Shown here: positions 8,574-16,391 of the stretch, in pieces
Position numbering within the stretch: the stretch's first letter is position 1
Layout: each line of letters opens with the position of its first letter
Origin: Rubrobacter xylanophilus DSM 9941
Lineage (GTDB): Bacteria > Actinomycetota > Rubrobacteria > Rubrobacterales > Rubrobacteraceae
Reading direction: 5' to 3'
Length of the DNA: 64,000 nt
NCBI RefSeq assembly: GCF_000014185.1
Contig: NC_008148.1
Location: forward strand, 3,161,749 to 3,225,748
Notes under the pieces: model-generated
Databases searched by the model: none
What the model saw: the letters and a program-made list of their open reading frames with translations, nothing else
What the model was told of the DNA's origin: nothing
Translations under genes and position numbers: made by a program

Positions 8574-8747
8574 TCAGTAGACCCCGCACATGCCGTCTAT
8601 GCTGATCTCCTCGATCAGGATCTCCTCCTCCACCCCGTCCTCCCCCCGGGGGGCTCCGGAGGTCTGTCGGCGGCCGGGCTCCTGCGCGCGCCCTTCCTCC
8701 CGGTCGAAAGACGCGGTAGCGGAAGACCTGTCTCGGGCGTTATCCAT
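8574..8747 (-). CDS. mftA: Mycofactocin precursor peptide MftA
   Basis: A 57-residue peptide whose C-terminus EEILIEEISIDGMCGVY matches the invariant mycofactocin core (IDGMCGVY, with the final Val-Tyr as the modified dipeptide). The N-terminal 35 or so residues are hydrophilic and low in complexity, making this precursor longer than the ~30-residue forms I recall from mycobacteria. The ATG follows a very strong GGAAGGAGG. It is the first gene of the minus-strand mft operon, 22 bases before the SDR gene, with a candidate promoter just upstream. Confidence 0.95.
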   Translation of the reverse strand: MDNARDRSSATASFDREEGRAQEPGRRQTSGAPRGEDGVEEEILIEEISIDGMCGVY

Positions 8748-8789
8748 CTCTCCTCCTTCCCACACGCCGCAAAGACGGGACGCCGCAGC

Positions 8790-8819
8790 ATGATAACCCG
8801 CCCCCGCCCCCCGCCTCAA
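8790..8819 (-). promoter_or_regulatory. Candidate promoter of the mft operon
   Basis: On the minus strand TTGAGG (8814-8819) and TATCAT (8790-8795) are separated by 18 bases, a reasonable sigma-70-type pair. The predicted start near 8783 would give a ~36-base leader with the strong mftA ribosome site. The -35 overlaps the stop of the methyltransferase gene upstream. The same -10 hexamer is used by the small-RNA promoter at 33757-33762. Confidence 0.5.
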
Positions 8820-9616
8820 CCGGCCGGCCCCGGAGGCCTGGGGAGCGCCGCGCCGCGCCCGGCGGCCCTGATGCGGCGCCCGGCCAGCTCGGCGTATTCC
8901 CTCTCCAGCTCCGCGCCGACGAAGAAGCGGCCGAGCTCCTTCGCCGCCACCGCCGTGGTCCCCGAGCCGGTGAAGGGGTCGAAGACCAGCTCGCCCTCGC
9001 GCGTCGAGGCCAGAAGCGCCCGGCGCACCAGGCGCAGGGGCTTCTGGGTGGGGTGGTAGCCGTGCAGCCGCTCCGCGGAGGGGGGAGGCGGCATGCGCCA
9101 GACGGAGGAGAGCTGCGAGGTGGGGTCCGGGCCGTTCAGCAGGTCGTGGTTGAAGGTGTGCCCGCGCCCCTTGCTCGCCCAGATCAGGGTCTCGTGCGCG
9201 TGGGTGAACGCCGTGCGCAGGGCGTTGGGGGGAGGGTCGGGCTTCTCCCAGACCACGGAGTTTATGAGGCGGAAGCCCAGCGACTGGAGCGCGAACCCCA
9301 GGCTGAAGATGATGTGGTGGGTGCCGGAGACCCAGATGCTCCCCCCGGGCCTCAGCACCCGCCGGGCCTCCCGGAGCCAGCGGAGGTTGAACTCGTGGTT
9401 GCCCCGATGCCCGAGCGGCCGGTCCCACTCGCCCTTGTCCACGGGCGCGAGCCGCCCGCCCCGCACCGTGACCCCGCCGCCCGAGAGCCGGTAGGGCGGG
9501 TCGGCGAAGATGGCGTCCACGCCCCCCGGCGGCATCAGGCGCATCAGCTCCACGCAGTCGGCCAGGTAGACTACCGCCCCCGGCTCCCCGAACGCCTCGA
9601 GGTCTTTGAGCTCCAC
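8816..9616 (-). CDS. Orphan DNA adenine-N6 methyltransferase (beta class)
   Basis: A 266-residue DNA methyltransferase with DPPY (39-42) preceding FDPFTGSGTT (212-221), the order of beta-class enzymes such as CcrM and HinfI. HPTQKP at 188-193 is also typical. It should transfer a methyl group from SAM to adenine N6 in a specific site that cannot be deduced here. No restriction endonuclease or specificity subunit lies beside it, so it looks like a solitary regulatory methyltransferase. It ends about 70 bases before mftA, upstream on the same strand, with a candidate mft promoter between them. Confidence 0.85.
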   Translation of the reverse strand: MELKDLEAFGEPGAVVYLADCVELMRLMPPGGVDAIFADPPYRLSGGGVTVRGGRLAPVDKGEWDRPLGHRGNHEFNLRWLREARRVLRPGGSIWVSGTHHIIFSLGFALQSLGFRLINSVVWEKPDPPPNALRTAFTHAHETLIWASKGRGHTFNHDLLNGPDPTSQLSSVWRMPPPPSAERLHGYHPTQKPLRLVRRALLASTREGELVFDPFTGSGTTAVAAKELGRFFVGAELEREYAELAGRRIRAAGRGAALPRPPGPAG

Positions 9617-9630
9617 GGCAGCGGAGCCCT

Positions 9631-11154
9631 CTACTGGGCCGTCGAGAGCCGGGGCTCGGAAAGGTCGTCCAACGATGCCTTAGAACCCTCGACGAACCTG
9701 TCCACGTGCCCGCGGGGCATGGGTGTGGTGGCGAGGCTAACGCCGATCAACAAGACCGTGTTTACGATCAGCCCCCATATCCCGGCGTGAATGTCCAGGG
9801 GGGCAGGCGTGATGAAGAACGTAAAGAGAAGCATAACCAGGCTGCCGCCGATCAGGCCGGCAAACGCCCCGGCCTTGGTCGCCCGCTTCCAGAAGAACGC
9901 GGCCACGATCAGGGGGAAGAACTGCACTACCGCCCCGTAAGCACCGAGCAGCAGCCCCACAAGGGTGGCCGGGTTGAAGAGCGCCAGTACGTAGGCGACC
10001 ACCGAGATCACCACTACGAACACCCTGGTGAGCAGGACCACCCGACGCTCCGGCATCCCGCGGTTGAGCCCCGTGACGAAGAGATCCCGTACCAGCACCG
10101 TAGCGGCGGTGTGGGCCAGGTTCGAGCCGGTGGACATCGCCGCCGCCAAAGCCCCCGAGAGCATGATCCCTATAATCCACGGCGAGAAGTCCGCCACGTT
10201 GACCACCAGCTCAAGGAGCACATCGTCCGGGTTCTCCAGGGGGTTATCCTGGAGAACCAGAACGCCCGCAAAGCCTATGATCAGCACGGGGACCACGAGG
10301 TAAGCGTACAGCGGGTAGATGACGATGGTCTTCTTGATCGTCCTCTCGTTATCGGCTCCATAGGATTTCATAAACAGGTGCGGCCACATGGTAAACCCGA
10401 TAGCACTGACCAGGATGGCCGTGGAGAAGGCAGCCCAACTCATCTCCTGCCCCTCCGCGCCGGGCAGCGTCAGGTACTCCGGCGCCCTATCTCGCAGCTC
10501 TTGAAACATGGGCCCTACCCCGCCAAAAAACCGGTTCGCTACCGCCATTCCCAGGAACCAAGCGACCACCACCATGATGATCCCCTGAATCAGGTTGGTC
10601 CAGCCGATCCCCCTAAGCCCACTCGCATAGACGTAGATGGTGACCACCACGAACGCGGCCAAAGCCCCCAGCCAGAACGGCACGTTTCCGCCTGTGGCGA
10701 ACTCGAAGAGGTATCCGGAGCCCGTGATCTGGAGTGTCAGGTAGGGGATGAAAGCACCCACGCTGACCAGCGCGACGATGGCGGAGAGCCATCTGCTGTC
10801 GTAACGATCCGACATCAGATCGGCCTGGGTCAGGTATCCGCACCTCCTACCCAGCCGGGCCGTCCTCGGCCCCAACACCCACCAAGGCAAGAGCCCAAGC
10901 GTGACGTACGCCAGGATGTAGAAGGCGGGTGCGCCCCTGCTGTAGGCCCACCCCGGAGCACCGAGGAAGGTGAAGGCGCTGAAGATCTCGGCGCCCATGA
11001 TAAAGAAGAGGATGAGCAGACCGATCTCGCGCCCCCCGGCTACGTAACCCACCAGCGTAGAAGACTGTGCGCTGCGAGCCCCGAGCCCGATGAGGAGGAT
11101 GAAGATCAGGTACGCGACCGTGATCCCGGTTACTATCATCCAGTCCTGTATCAC
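9631..11154 (-). CDS. Sodium:solute symporter family transporter
   Basis: A 507-residue membrane protein with about 13 hydrophobic segments, of the SSS family (pantothenate/proline/acetate transporters). Recognisable stretches include GGREIGLLILFFIMGAEIFSAFTFLGAPGWAYSRG, ITGSGYLFEFATGG and SGALAAAMSTGSNLAHTAATVLVRD (the sodium-site helix). I start it at GTG 11154, whose GTGA overlaps the stop of the small upstream membrane protein; an ATG 15 bases in is the alternative. The DUF3311 partner is typical of a subset of organic-acid/sodium symporters. The substrate is unknown. Confidence 0.85.
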   Translation of the reverse strand: MIQDWMIVTGITVAYLIFILLIGLGARSAQSSTLVGYVAGGREIGLLILFFIMGAEIFSAFTFLGAPGWAYSRGAPAFYILAYVTLGLLPWWVLGPRTARLGRRCGYLTQADLMSDRYDSRWLSAIVALVSVGAFIPYLTLQITGSGYLFEFATGGNVPFWLGALAAFVVVTIYVYASGLRGIGWTNLIQGIIMVVVAWFLGMAVANRFFGGVGPMFQELRDRAPEYLTLPGAEGQEMSWAAFSTAILVSAIGFTMWPHLFMKSYGADNERTIKKTIVIYPLYAYLVVPVLIIGFAGVLVLQDNPLENPDDVLLELVVNVADFSPWIIGIMLSGALAAAMSTGSNLAHTAATVLVRDLFVTGLNRGMPERRVVLLTRVFVVVISVVAYVLALFNPATLVGLLLGAYGAVVQFFPLIVAAFFWKRATKAGAFAGLIGGSLVMLLFTFFITPAPLDIHAGIWGLIVNTVLLIGVSLATTPMPRGHVDRFVEGSKASLDDLSEPRLSTAQ

Positions 11155-11399
11155 TCCCTGCCCCCGTGCTCCAGGCGGTACAGGATCACGCACCCCACAA
11201 AGACCATGAAAACCCAGAACACATACCAGAAAAAGAAGAACGGCAGCCCGAGCACCATCGGCTCTATGCGGTTGGCTATGACCGCCCCAGGCCACATCAT
11301 GGCGATGGTGCACACAAGGAAATAGGTGCCCATCCCCAGCGCGATTTTCTTGCCGCGGTCCAAACCTCCCTCCCTCACCCCTTTGCCAGCGCCCACCAT
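11151..11399 (-). CDS. DUF3311 small membrane protein
   Basis: An 82-residue protein with two hydrophobic helices. The sequence IANRIEPMVLGLPFFFFWYVFWVFMVFVGCVILYRLE is the DUF3311 signature. It overlaps the symporter start by 4 bases, and this pair is a common arrangement, so it is probably an accessory subunit of the transporter. The start is uncertain: the ATG at 11399 has no clear ribosome site, and a GTG seven codons in is possible. Confidence 0.8.
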   Translation of the reverse strand: MVGAGKGVREGGLDRGKKIALGMGTYFLVCTIAMMWPGAVIANRIEPMVLGLPFFFFWYVFWVFMVFVGCVILYRLEHGGRE

Positions 11400-11496
11400 T
11401 CTACCCTGCCTATGAACGAAAACCGGGTTCTGGGGATGCTCTTGGTTGGGGGCGGGCCCGGTCCGGAGTTGATGGATGCCTTGCCCGCAGGGCGTT

Positions 11497-11976
11497 CTAA
11501 CCAGCCCCCTCCGGGGCGAAGTCCCGCTCCGGGCGGCCCTCCAGCTCGGCCACGGCGGGCAGGAACCAGCCCGGGCGGGGCCGGGAGCGGCCGGAGCGCA
11601 TGTCGTAGAAGACGTGGACCGCGGACCCGTCGGCCACCGGGGAACCTCCGGCGAAGGAGGGCCCCTTGCGCAGCTCGTAGTCCATCACGAACGAGCGGTT
11701 GCCCACGCTCCGGATGCTCGCGGCCCCGTGCAGCTCGTCCCCGAACAGCAGCTCCGCCCGGTAGCGGACGGTGGTCTCGGCGATCACGTAGCGGCCGCCG
11801 GGGATGATCCCGCCGGCCTCGAACTCGGAGACCCCGACGACCTCCGCGAGCGCTCGCCAGTAGGCGAAGCGCAGCGACTCGAAGAACTGCAGGTAGACGG
11901 CGTTGTTCACGTGGCCGTAGGGGTCGAGGTCCTGGTAGCGGATCTCGAGCCGCCTCACCACCGGAGGTTTCTTCAA
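11497..11976 (-). CDS. Hotdog-fold acyl-CoA thioesterase (4HBT type)
   Basis: About 159 residues. The N-terminal signature IRYQDLDPYGHVNNAVYLQFFESLRFAYW is the 4-hydroxybenzoyl-CoA thioesterase active-site region (catalytic Asp in YQDLDPYGHVN). It would hydrolyse an acyl-CoA thioester in the cytosol. I prefer the TTG at 11976, preceded by GAGGGGGTGG; an ATG at 12039 would add 21 residues with no family resemblance and cover the divergent TPR promoter. It stands alone. Confidence 0.82.
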   Translation of the reverse strand: MKKPPVVRRLEIRYQDLDPYGHVNNAVYLQFFESLRFAYWRALAEVVGVSEFEAGGIIPGGRYVIAETTVRYRAELLFGDELHGAASIRSVGNRSFVMDYELRKGPSFAGGSPVADGSAVHVFYDMRSGRSRPRPGWFLPAVAELEGRPERDFAPEGAG

Positions 11977-12056
11977 GGAGCCACCCCCTCGCTTCCCGCT
12001 GGCAGGGGAGGAAATTTTACACGTAAGCGCCCGGCCCATCTGATTTAATTACCCCG

Positions 12057-13391
12057 ATGGAACACAGGGAGCTGATCGAGCAGGGCGAGGCGCTCGCGAG
12101 CGAGGGCCTCGTGGAGGAGGCCCTGGAGCGCTTCGAGCAGGCGCTGCAGCGGGCCCCGGACGACCCGGAGGTGGTCGAGGCCGTGGGCCGGGCCCTTCTC
12201 GGGCTGGGACGCCTGGAGGAGGCCGAGGCCAGCTTTCTGGACGCGCTGGAGATGGACCCCGGGTGGGTCGCCCCGCGGATGGGGCTGGCGATGGTGGCGA
12301 TGCGCCGGGACGAGCCCTTCAAGATCGTCCACCACCTGGAGCGGGCCATAGAGGCCGACCCCGAGCAGCCCGACGCCTACGTGGAGCTCGGCCGCTACTA
12401 CGGGCTCATGGGGGAGCCGCTGCTGGCCCGGGCCACCTTCGAGCGGTGGCTGGCCCGGCACCCGGACGACGCGGACATGCTGATAAACGCCGGGCTCACG
12501 CTCTTTGACGCCGGCGACTACGGCCCGGCGCTGGAGTTCTTCGAGCGGGCGGTGGAGGCGGCGGAAGACGCCGAGCAGCGCCTGGGGGCGCTCACCTTCC
12601 GGGCGAACGCGCTGGACATGCTCGGCCGCTACGAGGAGGCGGTGGCCGCCTACGAAGGGGTCATAGCCGAGGAAGCGCGGTGGTGGGAGGCCCACGCCAA
12701 CCTGGGCATCTGCCACGCCCGGAGCGGGCGCCCGGAGGAGGCGGAGGCGGCCTTCCGGCGCGGGCTCGAGGCATGCCCCGGCTCCCCGGAGATGCGGGAC
12801 GAGCTGGCCGCCCACCTGCTGGCCTACGGCGGCGACCCCCGCGAGGCGCTGGCGCTCGCCGAGGAGGCCGTGGCCCTGGGGAGCGACGAGATCCGGCACC
12901 TCTACACTTTAGGCGAGGCGCGGCTGGCCAACGGCGACGAGGAGGGGGCGATGGACGCCTACCGGAGGGTCCTGGAGCTGGACCCGGAGAACCCGGAGGC
13001 CCACCTGGAGCTCGGCATCCTCCACGACCGGCGCGGGGAGCGGCAGCGGGCCGAGAAGCACTTCCTGGAGTCGCTCAAAGCCGACCCCTCAAACCCCCGG
13101 GCGCTCTACTCCTACGCCAACGTCTACTACACGTCCGGGGAGCTGGAGACGGCCGAGGAGCTGCTGGCGCGGGCGCTCGCCGCGGACCCGGGCTACTCCC
13201 CCGCCCTCTCGGCGCTCGCGAGCATCCGGGCCCGGAGGGGGGAGTACGCCGCCTCGCTGGAATACCTGGAGAAGGCCGTCGAGGCGGGGGAGCGCGACGT
13301 CGAGCACTTCAAGCGGGCCCTGGAGTTCGCCCCCCTGAGGCAGGACCCCCGCTTCCGGAGGCTCCTCTCGCGCATGGCCGAGGGGGACTGA
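12057..13391 (+). CDS. Tetratricopeptide-repeat protein
   Basis: A 444-residue protein built almost entirely of TPR helices: about ten 34-residue repeats with the A-G-Y/F-A-P pattern (for example ALERFEQALQRAPDDPEVVEAVGRALLGLGRLEEAEASF). There is no signal peptide or membrane segment, so it is a cytosolic scaffold. TTTAAT at 12044-12049 ends 7 bases before the ATG and there is no Shine-Dalgarno, so the mRNA is probably leaderless. A small membrane protein follows after 9 bases. The partner proteins are unknown. Confidence 0.9.
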   Translation: MEHRELIEQGEALASEGLVEEALERFEQALQRAPDDPEVVEAVGRALLGLGRLEEAEASFLDALEMDPGWVAPRMGLAMVAMRRDEPFKIVHHLERAIEADPEQPDAYVELGRYYGLMGEPLLARATFERWLARHPDDADMLINAGLTLFDAGDYGPALEFFERAVEAAEDAEQRLGALTFRANALDMLGRYEEAVAAYEGVIAEEARWWEAHANLGICHARSGRPEEAEAAFRRGLEACPGSPEMRDELAAHLLAYGGDPREALALAEEAVALGSDEIRHLYTLGEARLANGDEEGAMDAYRRVLELDPENPEAHLELGILHDRRGERQRAEKHFLESLKADPSNPRALYSYANVYYTSGELETAEELLARALAADPGYSPALSALASIRARRGEYAASLEYLEKAVEAGERDVEHFKRALEFAPLRQDPRFRRLLSRMAEGD

Positions 13392-13400
13392 GCGGCCGCC

Positions 13401-13622
13401 GTGCCCGCGGGGTTGGCGCTGGGGCTCCTCTTGCTGCTCGCGGGCCTTGGCGGGGTCGCCTACGGGCTCTACGCGCTGCTGCGCGGGGGCCGGGGGCAGG
13501 GCGGCGGCATAGGCCCGATCCCGGAGCGGGGGGTGCACGTGATCGCCGGGCTCAGGATGCTGGCCGTGGGGATCGTGTGCCTCGCCGCCGGGGGCTACCT
13601 GCTGTGGTCCCACCTCGCGTAG
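13401..13622 (+). CDS. Small two-helix membrane protein
   Basis: A 73-residue protein with hydrophobic helices at about 4-28 and 50-70, joined by a Gly-rich loop (RGGRGQGGGIGP). It starts at a GTG 9 bases after the TPR gene, so it is probably co-transcribed. I recognise no family and assign no function. Its codon use matches the neighbouring genes, which supports it being real. Confidence 0.6.
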   Translation: MPAGLALGLLLLLAGLGGVAYGLYALLRGGRGQGGGIGPIPERGVHVIAGLRMLAVGIVCLAAGGYLLWSHLA

Positions 13623-13628
13623 GAGGAG

Positions 13629-14234
13629 CTACAGGAGCCGCAGCCCGCCCGTCGAGCGCCCCAGGTCCTCCAGAAAGCCCTCCGTCTCCAGGGCGCGCTC
13701 GCGGGCGATGGCCCTGCTGCTCTCGAAGATGAGCAGATCCGGGATGGTGCGGTGCAGGCTCCGGGCGTGGGCTATGGCCGCCGGGATGTCCGGGACCTCC
13801 TCCTCCAGCCCGACCATGGCCAGCACCCGCGAGACCCCGACCGCCCCCAGGTAGTCCAGGGCCACGGCGTCCTTGAGCAGCGCCCCCTCCACGGAGGAGC
13901 CGGGCCTGGAGCCGGGCGGGTGGTGCCGGACGGCGTCGACTATCACCCGGCGGGCGCGCGGGGGGAAGTCCGCGTCCTTCAGGATCCTGTCGGCCGCGAT
14001 GGCGGAGCGCTCGGCGTGGTCCGGGGCCTCCCGCATGTTGTACGCCTTGTACAGCCCGATATCGTGCAGCAGGGCGGCGAGGTGCAGGATCTCGGCGTCG
14101 TGCTCGAGCCGCTCGGCGAGCGCCAGCTCGCGGGCAAGCTCGGAGACCCGTCGGCAGTGGCCGTAGCCCCATACGGGGTGGGTGCCGACGCGGGAGACGA
14201 GCTCCTCGACCTCGTGCACGAGCGTACTACGCAT
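13629..14234 (-). CDS. HD-domain phosphohydrolase
   Basis: A 201-residue HD-superfamily protein. The metal ligands appear as H26 (YGHCRRVSELA), LLHDIG at about 55-60, DHAERSA near 72 and the later D of DAVALDYLGAVGV. It resembles the small uncharacterised HD hydrolases thought to cleave nucleotide phosphates. A TAGACT hexamer lies 12 bases upstream of the ATG, possibly its -10. It is convergent with the preceding membrane-protein gene. The substrate is unknown. Confidence 0.82.
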   Translation of the reverse strand: MRSTLVHEVEELVSRVGTHPVWGYGHCRRVSELARELALAERLEHDAEILHLAALLHDIGLYKAYNMREAPDHAERSAIAADRILKDADFPPRARRVIVDAVRHHPPGSRPGSSVEGALLKDAVALDYLGAVGVSRVLAMVGLEEEVPDIPAAIAHARSLHRTIPDLLIFESSRAIARERALETEGFLEDLGRSTGGLRLL

Positions 14235-14272
14235 CGCAGGTAACGCAGTCTAAACGATGCCGGGGCCCGCGG

Positions 14273-15202
14273 CTAACGGGCGACGAGGAGCTCCCGCGGG
14301 AGGGGCCGCGCCTCTTCCGGGCCGGGAGGCGAGACCGGCGCCTCCGGGTGGAGGAGGGCGGCGAGGAGCTCGACCCCCCGCACCAGGCGCGGGCCGGGGC
14401 GGGAGAAGTATGCGTTGGCGTCCACCGCCCAGACCCTCCCCTCCCGCACCGCGGGCGTCCCCTCCCAGCCGGGGACCCTCGCCAGCAGCCCGGCCTCCCG
14501 CAGCGTGCGCCCCACGCCGAAGCCGCAGGGCATCAGGACCACGGCCTCCGGCGCACCGCCGACGACCTCCTCCCAGCCCAGGCGTCGGGAGGGCTCGCCG
14601 GGGGCGGCGAGGAGCGGCTCCCCGCCCGCCAGCTCCACCATCTCCGGCACCCAGTGCCCGGCGGAGAAGGGCGGGTCGAGCCACTCCAGGCAGGCGACCC
14701 GCGGCCGGGGGAGCCCGGCGGTGGCCCGGGCGACCCGCCGCAGCCTCTCGCGCAGCCCCGCGACCCGCTCGCGGGCCTCCCGGCCCCGCCCGAGGGCCTC
14801 CCCCACCCGCACCGCGTCCGAGAGCACCTCCTCCAGGGAGGAGGGGTTCAGGGAGAGCACCGCGGGACGCCGGGGGAGGGCGGAGATCGCCGCCTCCACC
14901 ACGCCGGGCGAGACGGCGCAGACCTCGCAGAGGCCCTGCGTGATCACCAGGTCCGGCTCCAGCCGGCGCAGGAGAGAGGCGTCGAGGGAGTAGAGGCTCG
15001 CCCCGTCGGTGACGCTCCGCACGGCGGCGTCCACCTCCGCGCTCGTCATGCTGCGGTGGTCGATCCCGCTGGAGGTCAGGCGCGGCAGGGAGCGGACCTC
15101 CGGGGGATGGTCGCACTCGTGGGTGACGCCGACCAGGGCCTCCCCCGCCCCGGCGAAGAAGACCATCTCCGTCGCCCCCGGAAGCAGCGAGACGGCGCGC
15201 AT
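14273..15202 (-). CDS. Cobalamin/siderophore-type substrate-binding protein without signal peptide
   Basis: A 309-residue protein of the BtuF-like periplasmic-binding fold. RAVSLLPGATEMVFFAGAGEALVGVTHECDHPPEV at the start and LVITQGLCEVCAVSPG, LNPSSLEEVL and WLDPPFSAGHWVPEMVELAGGEPLL are the usual landmarks. Unlike exported BtuF there is no signal peptide or lipobox, as in a group of cytosolic paralogues of unknown role. No ABC permease or ATPase lies nearby. The start ATG overlaps the stop of the protease gene (TGATG), so the two are translationally coupled. Confidence 0.82.
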   Translation of the reverse strand: MRAVSLLPGATEMVFFAGAGEALVGVTHECDHPPEVRSLPRLTSSGIDHRSMTSAEVDAAVRSVTDGASLYSLDASLLRRLEPDLVITQGLCEVCAVSPGVVEAAISALPRRPAVLSLNPSSLEEVLSDAVRVGEALGRGREARERVAGLRERLRRVARATAGLPRPRVACLEWLDPPFSAGHWVPEMVELAGGEPLLAAPGEPSRRLGWEEVVGGAPEAVVLMPCGFGVGRTLREAGLLARVPGWEGTPAVREGRVWAVDANAYFSRPGPRLVRGVELLAALLHPEAPVSPPGPEEARPLPRELLVAR

Positions 15203-16332
15203 CAGCGCCCCCAGGGCGCGGGCCGCTGCTGCAGCTTGCGGATGTCGCGCAGCAGCGCCGCCTGGCTCATGTCCTCCACCGTCAGCATCCCGACCAGCTC
15301 CCCGTCCTCGACCACCGGGATCGCGCGCAGGCCGCTCTCCTGCAGGAGCTTCTGCCCCTCGGCGAACAGGTCGGCCTCCGGGGAGATCGTGGGGAACTCG
15401 GTGCGCATGATCTGGCGCACCTCGCTGAAGCGGTCCGGGGAGTGGGCGGCGGACATGATCTCGTTGCGCGTCAGCATCCCCACCAGCCTGCCGTCCTCGT
15501 CCACCACGGGGAAGTCGGTCTGGTAGCCGTGGATGACGGAGTCGAGCACCTGGCCGAAGGTGTGCCAGGGGGTTACCGTCTCCGTCCTCCTGCGGGTGCC
15601 CATGACGTCGCGGACGGTGAGGCCGCGCATCAGCTCGCGCTGGCGCACGAGCTCGGCCTCCCCGCCGGCCCCGAAGAAGATGAAGACGGCGATGAGCACC
15701 AAGAGCAGGTTCCCCCCCAGCAGCCCGTAGATGAAGAACAGCAGGGCGAAGCCCTGTCCCACGGCCGAGGAGATGTCCGTCGCCCGCACGGGCCCCACCC
15801 GGGAGGCCAGCAGGCCCCGCAGCACCCGGCCGCCGTCCATGGGGAAGGCCGGGATCAGGTTGAAGACCGCCAGCAGAACGTTCACCACCCCGAGAAAGGA
15901 GAAGAACTGCCCGGCCGAGTCGGCGGCGGAGACGAAGCCGGTGGCGCCGAAGGGGGAGGAGCCGAGCAGGTAGCCGACGCCGAAGAAGACGGGGGCGAGC
16001 ACCACGTTCACCAGGGGGCCCGCGATGGCGATCTTCACCTCGTCGGCGGGCCTCTCGGGGAGGGACTTCATCCGGGCCAGGCCGCCGATGGGCAGGAGGG
16101 TGATGTCGTTTATCTCTATGCCGAGGCGCTGGGCGGTGAGGGAGTGGCCGTACTCGTGCAGCAGGACGCACACGAAGAGGCCCAGGATCAGGCCGATGAC
16201 CGCCAGCGCCCGCCCGGCGCTCCCGGTGGCCTGGTAGGCCAGAAGGCCGAAGAAGACGATGAGCAGCAGGAAGGTCCAGTGGACCTTCACGTCGATGCCG
16301 AACGCCCGGCCTATCTTGAAGGAGCCGCCCAT
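15202..16332 (-). CDS. Site-2-protease-type M50 zinc metallopeptidase with CBS domains
   Basis: A 376-residue membrane protease. HEYGH (zinc motif HExxH) lies near residue 65 in the second membrane helix, and NLIPAFPMDGGRVLRGLLA carries the third ligand motif. Residues about 245-365 hold two CBS domains (TPWHTFGQVLDSV...FPVVDEDGRLVGMLT and SPEADLFAEGQKLL...IPVVEDGELVGMLT), which bind adenosyl ligands and tune activity. It should cut within membrane-embedded substrates. TAAACT at 16342-16347 is a plausible -10 very close to the ATG. It forms a two-gene operon with the BtuF-like gene. Confidence 0.9.
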   Translation of the reverse strand: MGGSFKIGRAFGIDVKVHWTFLLLIVFFGLLAYQATGSAGRALAVIGLILGLFVCVLLHEYGHSLTAQRLGIEINDITLLPIGGLARMKSLPERPADEVKIAIAGPLVNVVLAPVFFGVGYLLGSSPFGATGFVSAADSAGQFFSFLGVVNVLLAVFNLIPAFPMDGGRVLRGLLASRVGPVRATDISSAVGQGFALLFFIYGLLGGNLLLVLIAVFIFFGAGGEAELVRQRELMRGLTVRDVMGTRRRTETVTPWHTFGQVLDSVIHGYQTDFPVVDEDGRLVGMLTRNEIMSAAHSPDRFSEVRQIMRTEFPTISPEADLFAEGQKLLQESGLRAIPVVEDGELVGMLTVEDMSQAALLRDIRKLQQRPAPWGR

Positions 16333-16391
16333 CTCGCGGACAGTTTACCCCATCGGCCGCCCCCGCAACCCCTGCTAGAATCCCTGGTGCC

